Shown here one piece after another: positions 1-6,333 of a stretch of 10,815 nucleotides of DNA. Position 1 is the first letter of the stretch. Each line of letters starts with the position of its first letter. A model generated the notes under the pieces. It was given only the letters and a program-made list of their open reading frames with translations. It ran no database searches and had not been told where the DNA came from. Both the position numbers and the translations under genes were made by a program. This stretch comes from Planctomycetaceae bacterium (GTDB taxonomy: Bacteria > Planctomycetota > Planctomycetia > Isosphaerales > Isosphaeraceae). The stretch is from contig JAFANO010000011.1 in the NCBI GenBank assembly GCA_019232645.1, positions 1-10,815 on the forward strand. The letters run 5' to 3'.

Positions 1-51
1 CTGGTGACCATCGCGGAGGACCAACTCCGTAACCTCAACCGTGCGTGACAT
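1..51 (-). CDS. Biotin-dependent carboxyltransferase (pyruvate carboxylase / transcarboxylase 5S type), N-terminus only
   Basis: Reading leftward from ATG at 51, the 17 codons inside the window give MSRTVEVTELVLRDGHQ. The TELVLRDGHQ stretch matches the opening of the carboxyltransferase domain shared by pyruvate carboxylase subunit B, oxaloacetate decarboxylase alpha and methylmalonyl-CoA transcarboxylase 5S. In that family the Asp of the RD(A/G)HQ motif is a metal ligand in the TIM barrel that moves carboxyl groups between carboxybiotin and pyruvate. The start is supported by AGGAG at 65-61, 9 nt upstream. The rest of the gene lies left of the window, so the subtype cannot be decided. The divergent neighbour is methylisocitrate lyase, which would fit a propionate/pyruvate role (inference). 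A plus-strand frame over the same bases also stays open to 48, but it has no recognisable motif. Confidence 0.8.
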   Translation of the reverse strand, partial: MSRTVEVTELVLRDGHQ

Positions 52-85
52 GGGATATGACTCCTGATGGGAAGCTGATGCCGGG

Positions 86-157
86 TCAATTCTGATCGGA
101 TCCGCGGGCCGCTTCAAGAAGGGTGAGGATTTCGTCCGGGGCCTGGCCTCCCGGCAT
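86..157 (-). CDS. Possible 23-codon small ORF or degraded gene end upstream of the carboxyltransferase
   Basis: A minus-strand frame ending in TGA at 88-86 reads PDEILTLLEAARGSDQN at its C-terminus, which has a natural amphipathic helical look and mostly G/C third positions. An ATG at 157 gives 23 codons and is preceded by a purine-rich GGAGGAG-like stretch, but the 12-nt spacing is long. A GTG at 187 would give 33 codons but lacks a well-placed ribosome-binding site. The ORF stops 34 nt before the carboxyltransferase start, so it could be a leader peptide, the tail of a decayed gene, or chance in GC-rich DNA. I do not recognise it. Confidence 0.2.
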   Translation of the reverse strand: MPGGQAPDEILTLLEAARGSDQN

Positions 158-890
158 GTCGGCGGAAGGCTCCTCCCCCGGGCTCACCTCGGGAGCATGG
201 GAGCGTGATTGTCTCCGTTGGTGACCATCCGGTGGCCGTCGGCGCGTCGTCGGCTCGCCGCGATGGCCGAGAGGATGGTCAACGTTAGCCTCCGCGATTC
301 ATCGACATCCTCGCAATCCGCCGCGAGCGCGGAAATCGTATGGCTTGTTCGTCGATGGGAAATGGTCTCAGCGGACGATCCGACTCGACCCGTCGGAGAG
401 CCGCGGCGACGCACCTCGGGTCGTCCTCAAAAGATTCCTGGAGGAACGGCGGCGCGAGTGCCTTTCCAGGGTGTTTCGTGATACGGGGACGTGTCGGTCC
501 TGCCTTCAAGAGACATTCGGTCCGATGATATACCAAACGGCCGACTCCGGCCAAGGAGTGAGTGACCCGCTGCGATATAGTTTCCACCCGAAGCCCCGCC
601 TGACCCGAGGTCGTCGTCCTCAAGGGCACCGCCCTCGCCCCGCCCGAGGCATCGTCCGGCGCCTGGCACGGCCGCGTCGGCCCCCACGGGAATAGGCTCG
701 TCACGTCCGTCAATCCCGAAGCCGGCCGTTTCGCCCTTCTTCCCCGGCGCTTGGGCTCGCCCCCTGCCACCATCCCTCTCCCGGCGGGGAGCAGGGGAGC
801 TCCGTTCCCCTCGCCCTCGAGAGGCCCGGGCGCTCGCGACGAATCTCCCCGAGCGAGGAAAATGAAACGCTCCTGCCACCCCGGCCTCCC
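158..890. other. Long intergenic region without a recognisable gene
   Basis: Several long frames are open on both strands because the DNA is GC-rich. Their translations are Arg/Pro/Gly-rich and low in complexity, and match no family I know. A weak minus-strand promoter can be drawn for the carboxyltransferase: TTGGCC (554-549), an 18-nt spacer and TATCAT (530-525). That would imply a leader of nearly 470 nt. One plus-strand frame opening after TGA at 601-603 has high third-position GC for about 35 codons and could be a gene relic, but it has no start and no family resemblance. The right part holds GC-rich hairpins, listed separately. Confidence 0.5.
774..797. repeat. GC-rich intergenic hairpin of the CCCTCTCCC family, copy 1
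   Basis: CCCTCTCCC (774-782) is followed by an imperfect complement, GGGGAGCAGGGG (786-797). The same CCCTCTCCC arm with a near-identical purine arm occurs at 3647-3667. Two copies in 10 kb, both intergenic, suggest a dispersed structured repeat. A second small dyad follows at once: AGGGGA near 793-798 against TCCCCT near 806-811. Confidence 0.45.
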
Positions 891-907
891 TTGACAGGGG
901 CCTGTCA
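891..907 (+). promoter_or_regulatory. TTGACA box overlapping a 16-bp palindrome (candidate operator) upstream of prpB
   Basis: A consensus -35 hexamer TTGACA (891-896) is embedded in the perfect inverted repeat TGACAGG-GG-CCTGTCA (892-907), 49 nt upstream of the lyase start. No convincing -10 hexamer sits 16-18 nt downstream, so the promoter itself is uncertain. A 7-bp dyad with a 2-bp centre over a -35 box is a typical place for a dimeric repressor to bind. The regulator cannot be named from the sequence. Confidence 0.45.
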
Positions 908-955
908 TGATACGTTGTGCGAGAGATGTTTTCATCCTGCTTACGAGGTTCGCCG

Positions 956-1822
956 ATGATCCCCCCCGGGACGCGCCTCCGCCGGGCACTGACCGATCGG
1001 CCGATCATGATCCCCGGCGCCTTCAACGCACTGACGGCCAAACTGGCCGAGCGGCTCGGGTTCGCCGCGGTGTACCTGTCCGGTGGTGCCCTGTCGGCGG
1101 GCTGGGCGGGCCTGCCCGACATCGGGCTCTTGACCCAGACCGAGTTCGCCGAGCAGGCCGCCGTGCTCGCACGGGCCACGAGCCTCCCCCTGCTCTGCGA
1201 CGCCGACACCGGCTTCGGCGAGGCGGTCAACGTCGCGCGCACCGTCCGGCTCTTCGAGCAGTCCGGCGCGGCCGGCCTGCATCTGGAGGACCAGGTCTTG
1301 CCGAAGCGTTGCGGACACCTCCCGGGCAAGTCGGTGGTCGATCGCGAAACGATGGTCGCCAAGCTCCGCGCCGCGGTCGCCTCGCGGCGCGACCCCGACT
1401 TCGTGATCGTCGCCCGTACCGACGCGCGTTCCGTCGAGGGCTTCGACGCGGCCGTCGCTCGCGCCCGCGCCTACCACGCCGCGGGCGCCGACCTGATCTT
1501 CCCCGAGGCACTGGAGTCGGCCGACGAGTTCGCCCGGTTCGCGCAGGCCGTCCCCGCCCCGCTCCTGGCCAACATGACCGAGTTCGGCCGCGGCCCCCTG
1601 CTCGACTTCGACACTCTCGCGGGCCTTGGCTACCGCGCCGTACTCTATCCCCTGACCGCCTTCCGCGCCGCGATGAAAGCCGCCGAGGAGACGCTGATCG
1701 CGCTTCGGGACCACGGCACCCAGCGCGGCCAGATCGGCCGCATGCAGACCAGGGCCGAACTTTACGACCTGCTGGACTACTCCGATTGGGAGGCGCGGGA
1801 CAAGTCGTATCTCGGCCATTAG
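956..1822 (+). CDS. prpB: 2-Methylisocitrate lyase (isocitrate lyase/PEP mutase superfamily)
   Basis: This 288-residue protein should cleave 2-methylisocitrate to pyruvate and succinate in the cytosolic methylcitrate cycle for propionyl-CoA. It aligns by eye along its whole length with E. coli PrpB (296 residues). Shared features are YLSGG (40-44), the metal-binding DAD (82-84), LHLEDQ (108-113), the catalytic KRCGH loop (117-121, Cys119), VARTDA (152-157), FPEA (182-185), LANMTEF (204-210) and LYPLTAFRA (230-238). The KRCGH and LYPL(S/T)AFRA signatures favour methylisocitrate lyase over PEP mutase or oxaloacetate hydrolase. ATG at 956 is chosen because GAGG at 945-948 lies 7 nt upstream. An in-frame ATG at 917 would add 13 residues that have no counterpart in the family. 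No prpC or prpD is in the window. The divergent carboxyltransferase may be functionally linked. Confidence 0.92.
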   Translation: MIPPGTRLRRALTDRPIMIPGAFNALTAKLAERLGFAAVYLSGGALSAGWAGLPDIGLLTQTEFAEQAAVLARATSLPLLCDADTGFGEAVNVARTVRLFEQSGAAGLHLEDQVLPKRCGHLPGKSVVDRETMVAKLRAAVASRRDPDFVIVARTDARSVEGFDAAVARARAYHAAGADLIFPEALESADEFARFAQAVPAPLLANMTEFGRGPLLDFDTLAGLGYRAVLYPLTAFRAAMKAAEETLIALRDHGTQRGQIGRMQTRAELYDLLDYSDWEARDKSYLGH

Positions 1823-1872
1823 TCCCTTAAGAGTCGAATCTTGCTTCGAGTCGCGGGGCCGTTCGTGGTCCA

Positions 1873-1917
1873 CGACGAGGGCGGGCTCGCTCGGCGAGCC
1901 GCCGGCGGCGCTCGTCG
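1873..1917. other. Extended GC-rich hairpin between prpB and the Nramp-like gene
   Basis: An inner perfect stem GGCTCGC (1884-1890) / GCGAGCC (1894-1900) with a TCG loop lies inside an outer stem CGACGAG (1873-1879) / CTCGTCG (1911-1917). It starts 51 nt after the lyase stop. No T-run follows, so it is not a standard Rho-independent terminator. It may protect a 3' end or assist Rho-dependent termination (inference). The rest of the 235-bp gap holds another dyad, AGGATGA (1948-1954) / TCATCCT (1963-1969), and no gene. Confidence 0.35.
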
Positions 1918-2057
1918 AGGCCGTCCGGCTCCCGGGAGGGGGGCTTCAGGATGACGTCGTCCTCATCCTCGTTGAATCGCCGGCCGATGCCCCGTAGGAT
2001 GGCGGCTCCTCGGACGACGGCTTCCCAACCTCAGGCCCGGCGGGGTGATGCAGCGCG

Positions 2058-3527
2058 ATGGCCGAGACGACGCGGGCGGATCCCTATGCGCTGCCCCCCG
2101 ACGCGATCCGGGAGCCGCCGCGCTCGCTCGGCCGGGCGCTGCGAGAGATCGGGCCGGGGCTGATCCTGGCGGCCTCGATCGTCGGGACCGGCGAGCTGAT
2201 CAACACGACCAGCCTCGGGGCCAAGGCGGGGTTCTCGCTGCTCTGGCTGATCCTGCTGAGCTGCGTCATCAAGGTCTTCGTGCAGGTCGAGTTGGGCCGG
2301 TACGCGATCACGCACGGCCAGACCACCCTGGCGGCGTTCGACACCCTGCCCGGGCCCCGGCTCGGGACGTCGTGGATCTGCTGGCTCTGGCTGTTCATGG
2401 TGCTGGCGACGCAGGCGCAGATCGCCGCGATGGAGGGGACGGTCGGGCAGGCCGCGCACATGGCGTTCCCCGACGCTTCCGACGCGGTCGCGGCGACGGC
2501 CGGGAGGATCGTCCCCGAGTTGGGGACGTTCCTCCGGTCGCGCGAGGAATACTTCTGGGCCAGCCTCACCACCCTGGCGGCGATCGTGCTGCTGCTGTCG
2601 GGGGGCTATCGCAGACTCGAGAAGATCACGACCGTCCTGGTCGCGCTGGTGACGCTCTTCACGGTGGCTAGCGTGGCCATCTTGCAGTGGACGCAGTTCC
2701 GGATCCACATGAGGGACCTGGAGGGCGGGCTGCGGCTCGCGGTCCCGACGGCGGCGGTCGCGCTGGCGTTCTCGGCGTTCGGGATCACCGGCGTCGGGGC
2801 GTCGGAGCTGGTTGCGTATCCCTACTGGTGCATCGAGAAGGGCTACGCGCGGGCCGTCGGCCCGCGCGTGCCCGACGGGGGCTGGGAACATCGGGCGCGG
2901 GGCTGGACGCGGGTCATGCAGCTCGACGCCTGGTTCAGCATGGTCGTCTTCACGGTGGCGACGGTCGCCTTCTACCTGCTGGGCGCGGCCGTGCTCCACC
3001 CCCAGGGGCTCGACCCCAGGGGGCCGGAGATGATCCCGACGCTGTCGCACATGTACCTCCACCCGCTCCAGGGCACGCCCCTGGCGGGCTTCCGGGCCTG
3101 GACGCGGGTCGGCTTCCTGCTCGGGGCCTGGGCCGTCCTGTTCAAGACGCTCTACGTCGCGACTGCCGCCAACAGCCGCCTGACCGCCGACTTCCTCCAC
3201 CTCAGCGGCCTCTGGATCCAGCAGGGGCCGAGGGCCCGGGAACGGACGGTCCGCGCCTTCTGCATCGGCTATCCGACCCTGGCACTGGGGCTGTATTACG
3301 CCTCGCGCGAGCCGGGGGGGCTGATCACGGTTGGCGGCATCGCCCAGGCGCTGATGCTCCCCCTGATCAGCGGCGCCACGCTCTACCTCAAACGGCGCGA
3401 CCCCGACCACCGTGTCGCCGCGTCGTTCCTCTCCGACATCCTGACCTGGCTCGCCTTCTTCGCGATCTCGGCCGTTGCCCTTTACAGTACCCAAGACCTC
3501 TTCCGGAAGCTGGTCATGGGCCAGTGA
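2058..3527 (+). CDS. Nramp-related membrane transporter with non-canonical substrate-site motifs
   Basis: This 489-residue protein has about 11 hydrophobic segments, near residues 33-52, 58-76, 105-125, 166-182, 189-209, 228-256, 293-313, 350-371, 399-415, 423-444 and 459-477. That is the number expected for the Nramp (LeuT-like) fold. The opening GPGLILAASIVGTGELINTT (32-51) takes the place of Nramp TM1, but GTGE (43-46) stands where Mn/Fe transporters have DPGN. TM6 reads FGITGVGASELVAYPYW (241-257), without the MPH motif. From memory this GTGE/GASEL form recurs in planctomycetes, where it is annotated as 'Nramp family divalent metal transporter'. Its substrate should be considered unknown. 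ATG at 2058 has GGGGTGA (2042-2048) 9 nt upstream. It shares strand with its neighbours but has gaps of 235 and 222 bp, so it is probably its own transcript. Confidence 0.85.
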   Translation: MAETTRADPYALPPDAIREPPRSLGRALREIGPGLILAASIVGTGELINTTSLGAKAGFSLLWLILLSCVIKVFVQVELGRYAITHGQTTLAAFDTLPGPRLGTSWICWLWLFMVLATQAQIAAMEGTVGQAAHMAFPDASDAVAATAGRIVPELGTFLRSREEYFWASLTTLAAIVLLLSGGYRRLEKITTVLVALVTLFTVASVAILQWTQFRIHMRDLEGGLRLAVPTAAVALAFSAFGITGVGASELVAYPYWCIEKGYARAVGPRVPDGGWEHRARGWTRVMQLDAWFSMVVFTVATVAFYLLGAAVLHPQGLDPRGPEMIPTLSHMYLHPLQGTPLAGFRAWTRVGFLLGAWAVLFKTLYVATAANSRLTADFLHLSGLWIQQGPRARERTVRAFCIGYPTLALGLYYASREPGGLITVGGIAQALMLPLISGATLYLKRRDPDHRVAASFLSDILTWLAFFAISAVALYSTQDLFRKLVMGQ

Positions 3528-3545
3528 GTGTGAACGGATGACCCC

Positions 3546-3574
3546 TCGACTGGCGCGGCGTCCATTTCTATAAC
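3546..3574 (+). promoter_or_regulatory. Sigma70-like promoter candidate for the RND exporter gene
   Basis: TCGACT (3546-3551; 4 of 6 match TTGACA) and TATAAC (3569-3574; 5 of 6 match TATAAT) are separated by exactly 17 bp. This is the best promoter-like pair seen in the 222-bp gap after the Nramp-like gene. The transcript would start near 3581 and carry a leader of about 170 nt containing both hairpin elements below. Whether planctomycete sigma factors use this consensus here is an assumption. Confidence 0.4.
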
Positions 3575-3646
3575 GGAAGGGTCGGGCGTGATCCCACGGA
3601 GAGGCTGTCCGTTTGATGTCCGAGGCGCGACCCGTCCTGAGCCCGG

Positions 3647-3667
3647 CCCTCTCCCGGGGGAGAAGGG
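3647..3667. repeat. GC-rich intergenic hairpin of the CCCTCTCCC family, copy 2
   Basis: CCCTCTCCC (3647-3655) pairs with GGGAGAAGGG (3658-3667), with one unpaired A. Its left arm is identical to that of the element at 774-797. It lies 13 bp before the twin-hairpin element and inside the predicted leader of the RND gene. Confidence 0.45.
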
Positions 3668-3679
3668 GCGTGCAGCGTG

Positions 3680-3734
3680 TAGGGTCCGTCGTCGGACCTG
3701 TTGCGTCCCCGGATTGTCCGCACGGCGGACCCTA
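3680..3734. repeat. Twin-hairpin palindromic element (REP/BIME-like) ending at the RND gene's ribosome-binding site
   Basis: Two perfect 6-bp hairpins are present: GGTCCG-TCGT-CGGACC (3683-3698) and GTCCGC-ACG-GCGGAC (3716-3730). Their outer ends also pair with each other: TAGGGTCCG (3680-3688) is the exact reverse complement of CGGACCCTA (3726-3734). With one G-T pair the long-range stem extends to 13 bp (3680-3692 with 3722-3734). The element can therefore fold as two small hairpins or as one long stem. This is the geometry of paired REP sequences in inverted orientation. It ends 2 bp before the purine-rich GAAAGG (3736-3741) that serves the GTG start at 3750. Confidence 0.6.
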
Positions 3735-3749
3735 TGAAAGGCCCGCATC

Positions 3750-6137
3750 GTGATCCGCGTCCTGCTCCAGGCCCGTTACGTCTCATTCGCCGCCGTCGCG
3801 GTACTGCTGGGGCTCCTGATCGCCTTCGGCCGGCGCGTGGGCTACGAGCAGTCGATCCAGTCGTTCTTCGCCGAGGACGACCCGGCGATGGTCGCCTACC
3901 AGGCGGCCGCGACGGCGTTCGGCGACGACAACTTCGTGTTCGTCGCCTACGACGACCTCCGGCTGCTCACCCCCGACGGCATGGACCGGGTCGCGCGACT
4001 CGCCCGGGCGGTCGGACCGGGGAAGATCGGGGGCGTGCTCCGGGTCGAGTCGCTCGACGCGATGCCCATGCTCTGGGTGATCGACGACCTCCTGCTGGCC
4101 CTGGAGCGAATGCCGGCGTTCCTGCGGACCAGGGCGCTCGAGCAGGCGCGGCAGCGGGTCAAGGGATTCGACCCGAAGGCCAATGCGCTGACGGTCGGCG
4201 CCGCGGTCCGCGCGGCGAAGGATGACCCGGCGGCCCTGGCTGCGCTGAAGGGGCGGCTGACCCGCCACCCGCTCTTCCGCGACACGTTGATCGACGGCGC
4301 GGCGGCGACCACGGCGGTCGTCGTCCGCCTCAAGAAGACCACGCGGCACGACGTCAAGGCGACGGTCGCCGCGCTCCGGCGCGAGGCCGACCGGTTCGCG
4401 GACGAGCACCGCCTGGGCCGGCCCGCCGTGGTCGGGCCGCCGGTCCTGTTGGCCGACGGCTTCGCCAGCATCGAGCGCGACGGCCGGATGCTCGCCGGGG
4501 TCGGGATGCTCTTGATCGGCGTCGTGACGCTGTCGGCGGTCCGGAGCCTCTGGTGGGCGGTCGTCCCGATCCTGTCGGGCTGGGTCGTCTGGCTGGCGAC
4601 CGAGGAGATCCTGACCGCCTTCCACCTCAAGCTGTCGCTCTCGGGCGGCCCGCTGGTGGCGCAGATCATCGTGCTGACGATGCCCGCGGCCAGCCACCTG
4701 GCGATCCACTTCCGCGACGCCCGTCGCCGCGAGGCCGACCCCCGCGTCGCCGCGCGCTCGACGCTCCGCGCCGTCTCGGCGCCGATCCTCTGGTGCGCCA
4801 TCACCGGCGCGATCGGCTACGCCGCGCTGATCACCAGCGACGTCTGCCCGATCCAGCAGTTCGGCGCGATCCTGGGCACCTGCACGCTGGTCTCGGCGCT
4901 GCTGGTGATGGCCATCTCGCCGGTCGCGATGCTCCCCCCCTTCCCGCTCGAGGTCCCGGTCCGCCACGGCTCCCGCTCGCAGGTCTCGGCGGCGATGAAC
5001 CGGCTGATCGCCCGCGTGTACCGCCACCCCGCGCCCATCGTCCTCGGGGTCTTCGCGCTGGTGCTGCCGGTTGCCATCGGGATGGTCCTCCTCCGCTACG
5101 AGTCGAACTACATCAACCTGTTCAAGCCCGACACGCGGGTCGTGCGCGACTACCACACCGTCGAGTCGCGGCTGGGCGGGATCGGCCTCGTCGAGCTGGT
5201 CGTGCCGGCCGGCACGACGCTCGACCGCGGGGCGCTCGAACGGTTCTGCGAGGTCGAGCGGTCGATCGCGACGGCTCGCGAGCCCGGCGCGGCGACGGCC
5301 GCGCACGTCCTGTCGCTGGCGACGGTGCTCGACCCCGACGGCCGCCTGGCGGCGCTGCCCGACGAGGTCTGCGCCCGGGCGCTGAAGGACAAGCTCGGCC
5401 TGATCGCTCTGTCGCCGCAGGCCGAGCTGCTCGACGGCTTCTGGAACCCCCGGTCGGGCCAGGCGCGGATCCTGGTCCGGCTGCTCGAGCAGCAGCCCGC
5501 CCCTGCCAAGCAGGCCTCCTTCGACCGGGCGCTGGCCGACGCCCGCGCGACCTTCGGGCCGGACACCTACCTGACCGGCTTGTCGTACCTGATGACCCGG
5601 ACGGCCAAGTCGATCATCGCGACCCAGTGGGGCACCTTCTTCTGGTCGGTCGCCGGCATCCTGATGATGCTGACGATCGCCTTCCGGGGCCCGCTCCTGG
5701 CGGCGCTGGCGATCCTGCCGACGCTGCTGGCGGTCGCACTGGTGCTCGGGCTGATGGGCTGGCTGGGCATCAAGCTCGACATGGCGACGGCCTTGGTGGC
5801 GAGTGTGGCGCTGGGCCTGTCGGTCGACGACACGTTCCACTGCCTGCTCCAGTTCCACCGCGAACGGGCCGCGCAGCCGTTCGCGCGGAGCCTCTTCGAC
5901 AGCTACGCCGTGACCGGGCCGGGCGTGCTGCTGTCGAGCCTGGCGGTCGCCGTGGGCTTCGCCTCGCTCCGGCTGAGCGAGTTCGCCCCGTTCGTCAACT
6001 TCGGGACGATGGTCGGCATCGCCACCGCCGGCAGCACGCTGGGCAACCTCGTCCTCCTGCCCGCCTGCCTGACCCTCGGCGAGCGGATGAGCGTGCGGCT
6101 CAGGGCCGGCAAGGAACCGGTCGCGGCGGATGCCTGA
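3750..6137 (+). CDS. RND-superfamily exporter with MMPL domains
   Basis: This 795-residue inner-membrane protein has the two-half RND layout. TM1 (about 11-28) is followed by an extracytoplasmic domain (30-240) and five helices (about 247-395). TM7 (about 428-448), a second domain (450-625) and five more helices (about 627-775) follow. Such proteins use proton flow to move lipids or hydrophobic compounds; the closest general class is COG1033-type 'predicted exporters', with the hopanoid transporter HpnN as a possible relative. The second half keeps the TM motif ALGLSVDDTFH (687-697), whose acidic pair fits the proton relay. The matching place in the first half reads MPAASHLAIHF (311-321) and lacks it. 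The GTG start is chosen because GAAAGG (3736-3741) lies 8 nt upstream and an N-terminal helix begins at once. There is no membrane-fusion or outer-membrane partner next to it. The substrate is unknown. Confidence 0.88.
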   Translation: MIRVLLQARYVSFAAVAVLLGLLIAFGRRVGYEQSIQSFFAEDDPAMVAYQAAATAFGDDNFVFVAYDDLRLLTPDGMDRVARLARAVGPGKIGGVLRVESLDAMPMLWVIDDLLLALERMPAFLRTRALEQARQRVKGFDPKANALTVGAAVRAAKDDPAALAALKGRLTRHPLFRDTLIDGAAATTAVVVRLKKTTRHDVKATVAALRREADRFADEHRLGRPAVVGPPVLLADGFASIERDGRMLAGVGMLLIGVVTLSAVRSLWWAVVPILSGWVVWLATEEILTAFHLKLSLSGGPLVAQIIVLTMPAASHLAIHFRDARRREADPRVAARSTLRAVSAPILWCAITGAIGYAALITSDVCPIQQFGAILGTCTLVSALLVMAISPVAMLPPFPLEVPVRHGSRSQVSAAMNRLIARVYRHPAPIVLGVFALVLPVAIGMVLLRYESNYINLFKPDTRVVRDYHTVESRLGGIGLVELVVPAGTTLDRGALERFCEVERSIATAREPGAATAAHVLSLATVLDPDGRLAALPDEVCARALKDKLGLIALSPQAELLDGFWNPRSGQARILVRLLEQQPAPAKQASFDRALADARATFGPDTYLTGLSYLMTRTAKSIIATQWGTFFWSVAGILMMLTIAFRGPLLAALAILPTLLAVALVLGLMGWLGIKLDMATALVASVALGLSVDDTFHCLLQFHRERAAQPFARSLFDSYAVTGPGVLLSSLAVAVGFASLRLSEFAPFVNFGTMVGIATAGSTLGNLVLLPACLTLGERMSVRLRAGKEPVAADA

Positions 6138-6158
6138 CCCGTGCGATCGCACGTCAGG
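6133..6158 (+). terminator. Hairpin overlapping the RND gene stop codon
   Basis: CCTGA (6133-6137) pairs with TCAGG (6154-6158), and CGTGC (6140-6144) with GCACG (6149-6153), around a GATC loop. Two unpaired C's are on the left side. The core CGTGCGATCGCACG is a perfect 14-bp palindrome, and the TGA stop is inside the left arm. No T-run follows, so intrinsic termination would be weak. It may act as a 3' end stabiliser, or the palindrome may bind a protein. The remaining gap to 6333 shows no gene and only a small dyad, CCGGA/TCCGG, near 6273-6286. Confidence 0.35.
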
Positions 6159-6333
6159 GGAGGGATCATGTATAGCGGATCATCTTGTGGACGCCCTTCG
6201 GCCTCGTTAACGTGACACACGACGGGTGCCGACGAGGACGTTGCATCCCCGATCCGCGCGAGCGGCAGACGGCCGGATGACGTCCGGGCCCGATTGGGAA
6301 AGGTCGGCCTGAGAGACGTCGGGGGATGTTGCC

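Noticed and set aside
1..48. Plus-strand open frame at the left edge ending LRNLNRA-stop, as the tail of a gene
   Set aside because: The opposite strand gives a recognisable carboxyltransferase N-terminus with a well-placed AGGAG, which is much stronger evidence.
345..695. 116-codon plus-strand frame in the long left gap
   Set aside because: It has no family resemblance, no convincing ribosome-binding site and a very Arg-rich C-terminal half. Treated as chance or a relic.
604..894. Plus-strand frame with high third-position GC (includes VLKGTALAPPEASSGAW)
   Set aside because: It opens right after a stop, has no start codon in its gene-like part, and runs into hairpin repeat sequence. At best it is an unidentifiable gene fragment.
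285..1362. Overlapping minus-strand frames upstream of and across prpB
   Set aside because: Composition is Arg/Pro/Gly-rich, there are no domains, and they conflict with the methylisocitrate lyase reading.
1951..2163. 70-codon plus-strand frame before the Nramp-like gene
   Set aside because: It overlaps the transporter start in another frame, is Arg/Ser/Pro-rich, and has no motif.
2031..6152. Very long minus-strand open frames opposite the transporter and RND genes (2031-3494 and 3783-6152)
   Set aside because: They are antisense shadows in high-GC DNA: Arg/Asp/Gln/Pro-rich, low in complexity, and opposite genes with clear membrane helices and motifs.
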